Shown in pieces: positions 5,688 through 5,951 of a stretch of DNA of 5,951 nt. Made by a program: the position numbers and the translations under genes. Every line of letters begins with the position of its first letter. Position 1 is the first letter of the stretch. The notes below the pieces were generated by a model. The model ran no database searches. It was not told the DNA's origin and worked only from the letters and a program-made list of their open reading frames with translations. The DNA comes from an uncultured Ruminococcus sp. (lineage in GTDB: Bacteria > Bacillota > Clostridia > Oscillospirales > Acutalibacteraceae), in assembly GCA_902773045.1 (NCBI GenBank), contig CACYDE010000040.1:1-5951 (forward strand), written 5' to 3'.

Positions 5688-5765
5688 AAATTTTAAGATT
5701 TTCGTTATAGTTAAATTTGACAAAGTTTAAATAATAAAATTGTTAAGATTTCTTCAGGATATTCC

Positions 5766-5794
5766 TTGACAATTGGGAAATTTTATGGTAACAT
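5766..5794 (+). promoter_or_regulatory. Plus-strand sigma-A promoter P2 near the window edge
   Basis: A perfect TTGACA at 5766-5771 is 17 nt from TAACAT at 5789-5794 (4/6), with an extended -10 TGG at 5786-5788. The predicted start is about 5801. It is the second well-formed plus-strand promoter here. Its transcript would contain a GCGG/CCGC hairpin (5812-5826) and then the long hairpin at 5866-5912. Confidence 0.65.
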
Positions 5795-5865
5795 AATTGT
5801 AGTTAATGTTAGCGGTTAGATTCCGCATACGTTCTGTCAATATCACATCTTACTCAGCAGATTTA

Positions 5866-5912
5866 GGCGCTGTGAAAAATTGAAGTGTTTATGCTTCAGT
5901 TTTCGCAGCGCC
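5866..5912 (+). terminator. Very stable 47-nt hairpin downstream of P2 (terminator or structured RNA)
   Basis: The outer stem pairs 5866-5878 (GGCGCTGTGAAAA) with 5900-5912 (TTTTCGCAGCGCC): 13 bp with one G-T pair. After a small internal bulge, TGAAG (5881-5885) pairs with CTTCA (5894-5898) around an 8-nt loop. Plus-strand sequence after the stem is ATTGGTTTTATG, so a four-T run comes 5 nt late. On the minus strand no T-run follows. It could end a short RNA from P2, be an attenuator for a gene beyond the edge, or be a structural part of an RNA. The hairpin is certain from the sequence; the terminator role is not. Confidence 0.4.
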
Positions 5913-5951
5913 ATTGGTTTTATGTGGAAAACTATTCGTAATGTTGAAAAA

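Larger units (their letters stand above)
5562..5951. other. 390-nt region upstream of carD without a supported protein gene
   Basis: From 5562 to about 5800 this is strongly AT-rich regulatory DNA with promoters on both strands. It includes a direct repeat ATAATTATAA (5638-5647 and 5676-5685) and an orphan TTGACA at 5717-5722 lacking a good -10. From about 5801 the base composition becomes balanced and hairpins appear, as expected for a structured RNA or leader. A 25-codon frame, 5806-5883, has no ribosome site and is not called. Confidence 0.5.

Noticed and set aside
5806..5883. 25-codon plus-strand frame after promoter P2
   Set aside because: It begins only a few bases after the predicted transcription start, has no Shine-Dalgarno, and ends inside the long hairpin.

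Overview
The window looks like ordinary chromosomal DNA from a low-to-moderate-GC Firmicute, most likely an anaerobic Clostridia/Ruminococcaceae-type bacterium. The basis is purine-rich Shine-Dalgarno sites (AAGGAAGGGG, AAAGGGTGA, AGGAG), AT-rich intergenic DNA with textbook sigma-A promoters, a small ferredoxin:thioredoxin-reductase-like protein next to thioredoxin, and a CarD-family regulator. This is an inference from gene content and style; no marker gene settles the taxonomy.

Left part, minus strand (positions 88-1616). A thioredoxin gene with its own strong promoter is followed after 3 nt by a 66-codon FTR catalytic-subunit-like gene. A perfect 13-bp inverted repeat then separates this pair from a patatin-like phospholipase gene. 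The first 87 bases, beyond the phospholipase stop, are GC-rich, form several small hairpins and hold no gene.

Middle part, plus strand (1682-4980). A sigma-A promoter, an unusually long leader of about 200 nt with several possible hairpins, then a three-gene operon: NatA-type ABC ATPase, NatB/ABC-2-type permease (ATGA stop/start overlap with the ATPase), and, 57 nt on, a CPBP (Abi/CaaX-like) intramembrane protease. The ATPase and permease should form one exporter. The protease is probably a partner, because ABC-2 permeases fused to CPBP domains are known. The substrate cannot be read from the sequence.

Right part. A compact hairpin between the convergent CPBP and carD genes is a good terminator for the minus-strand carD gene and may also serve the ABC operon. 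carD encodes a 168-172 aa RNA-polymerase-binding regulator. The 390 bases upstream of carD contain no convincing protein gene. They hold candidate carD promoters on the minus strand, two well-formed plus-strand promoters pointing out of the window, and a very stable 47-nt hairpin about 65 nt after the second plus-strand start. This could be a small RNA or the leader of a gene beyond the edge, and is the least explained part of the window.

I see no mobile element, CRISPR array, tRNA, rRNA or defence cassette, and no clearly novel protein system. The points most worth following are regulatory: the ABC-operon leader, the palindromes between the left-hand genes, and the transcribed non-coding edge at the right. 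The thioredoxin/FTR-like redox pair is also of interest.
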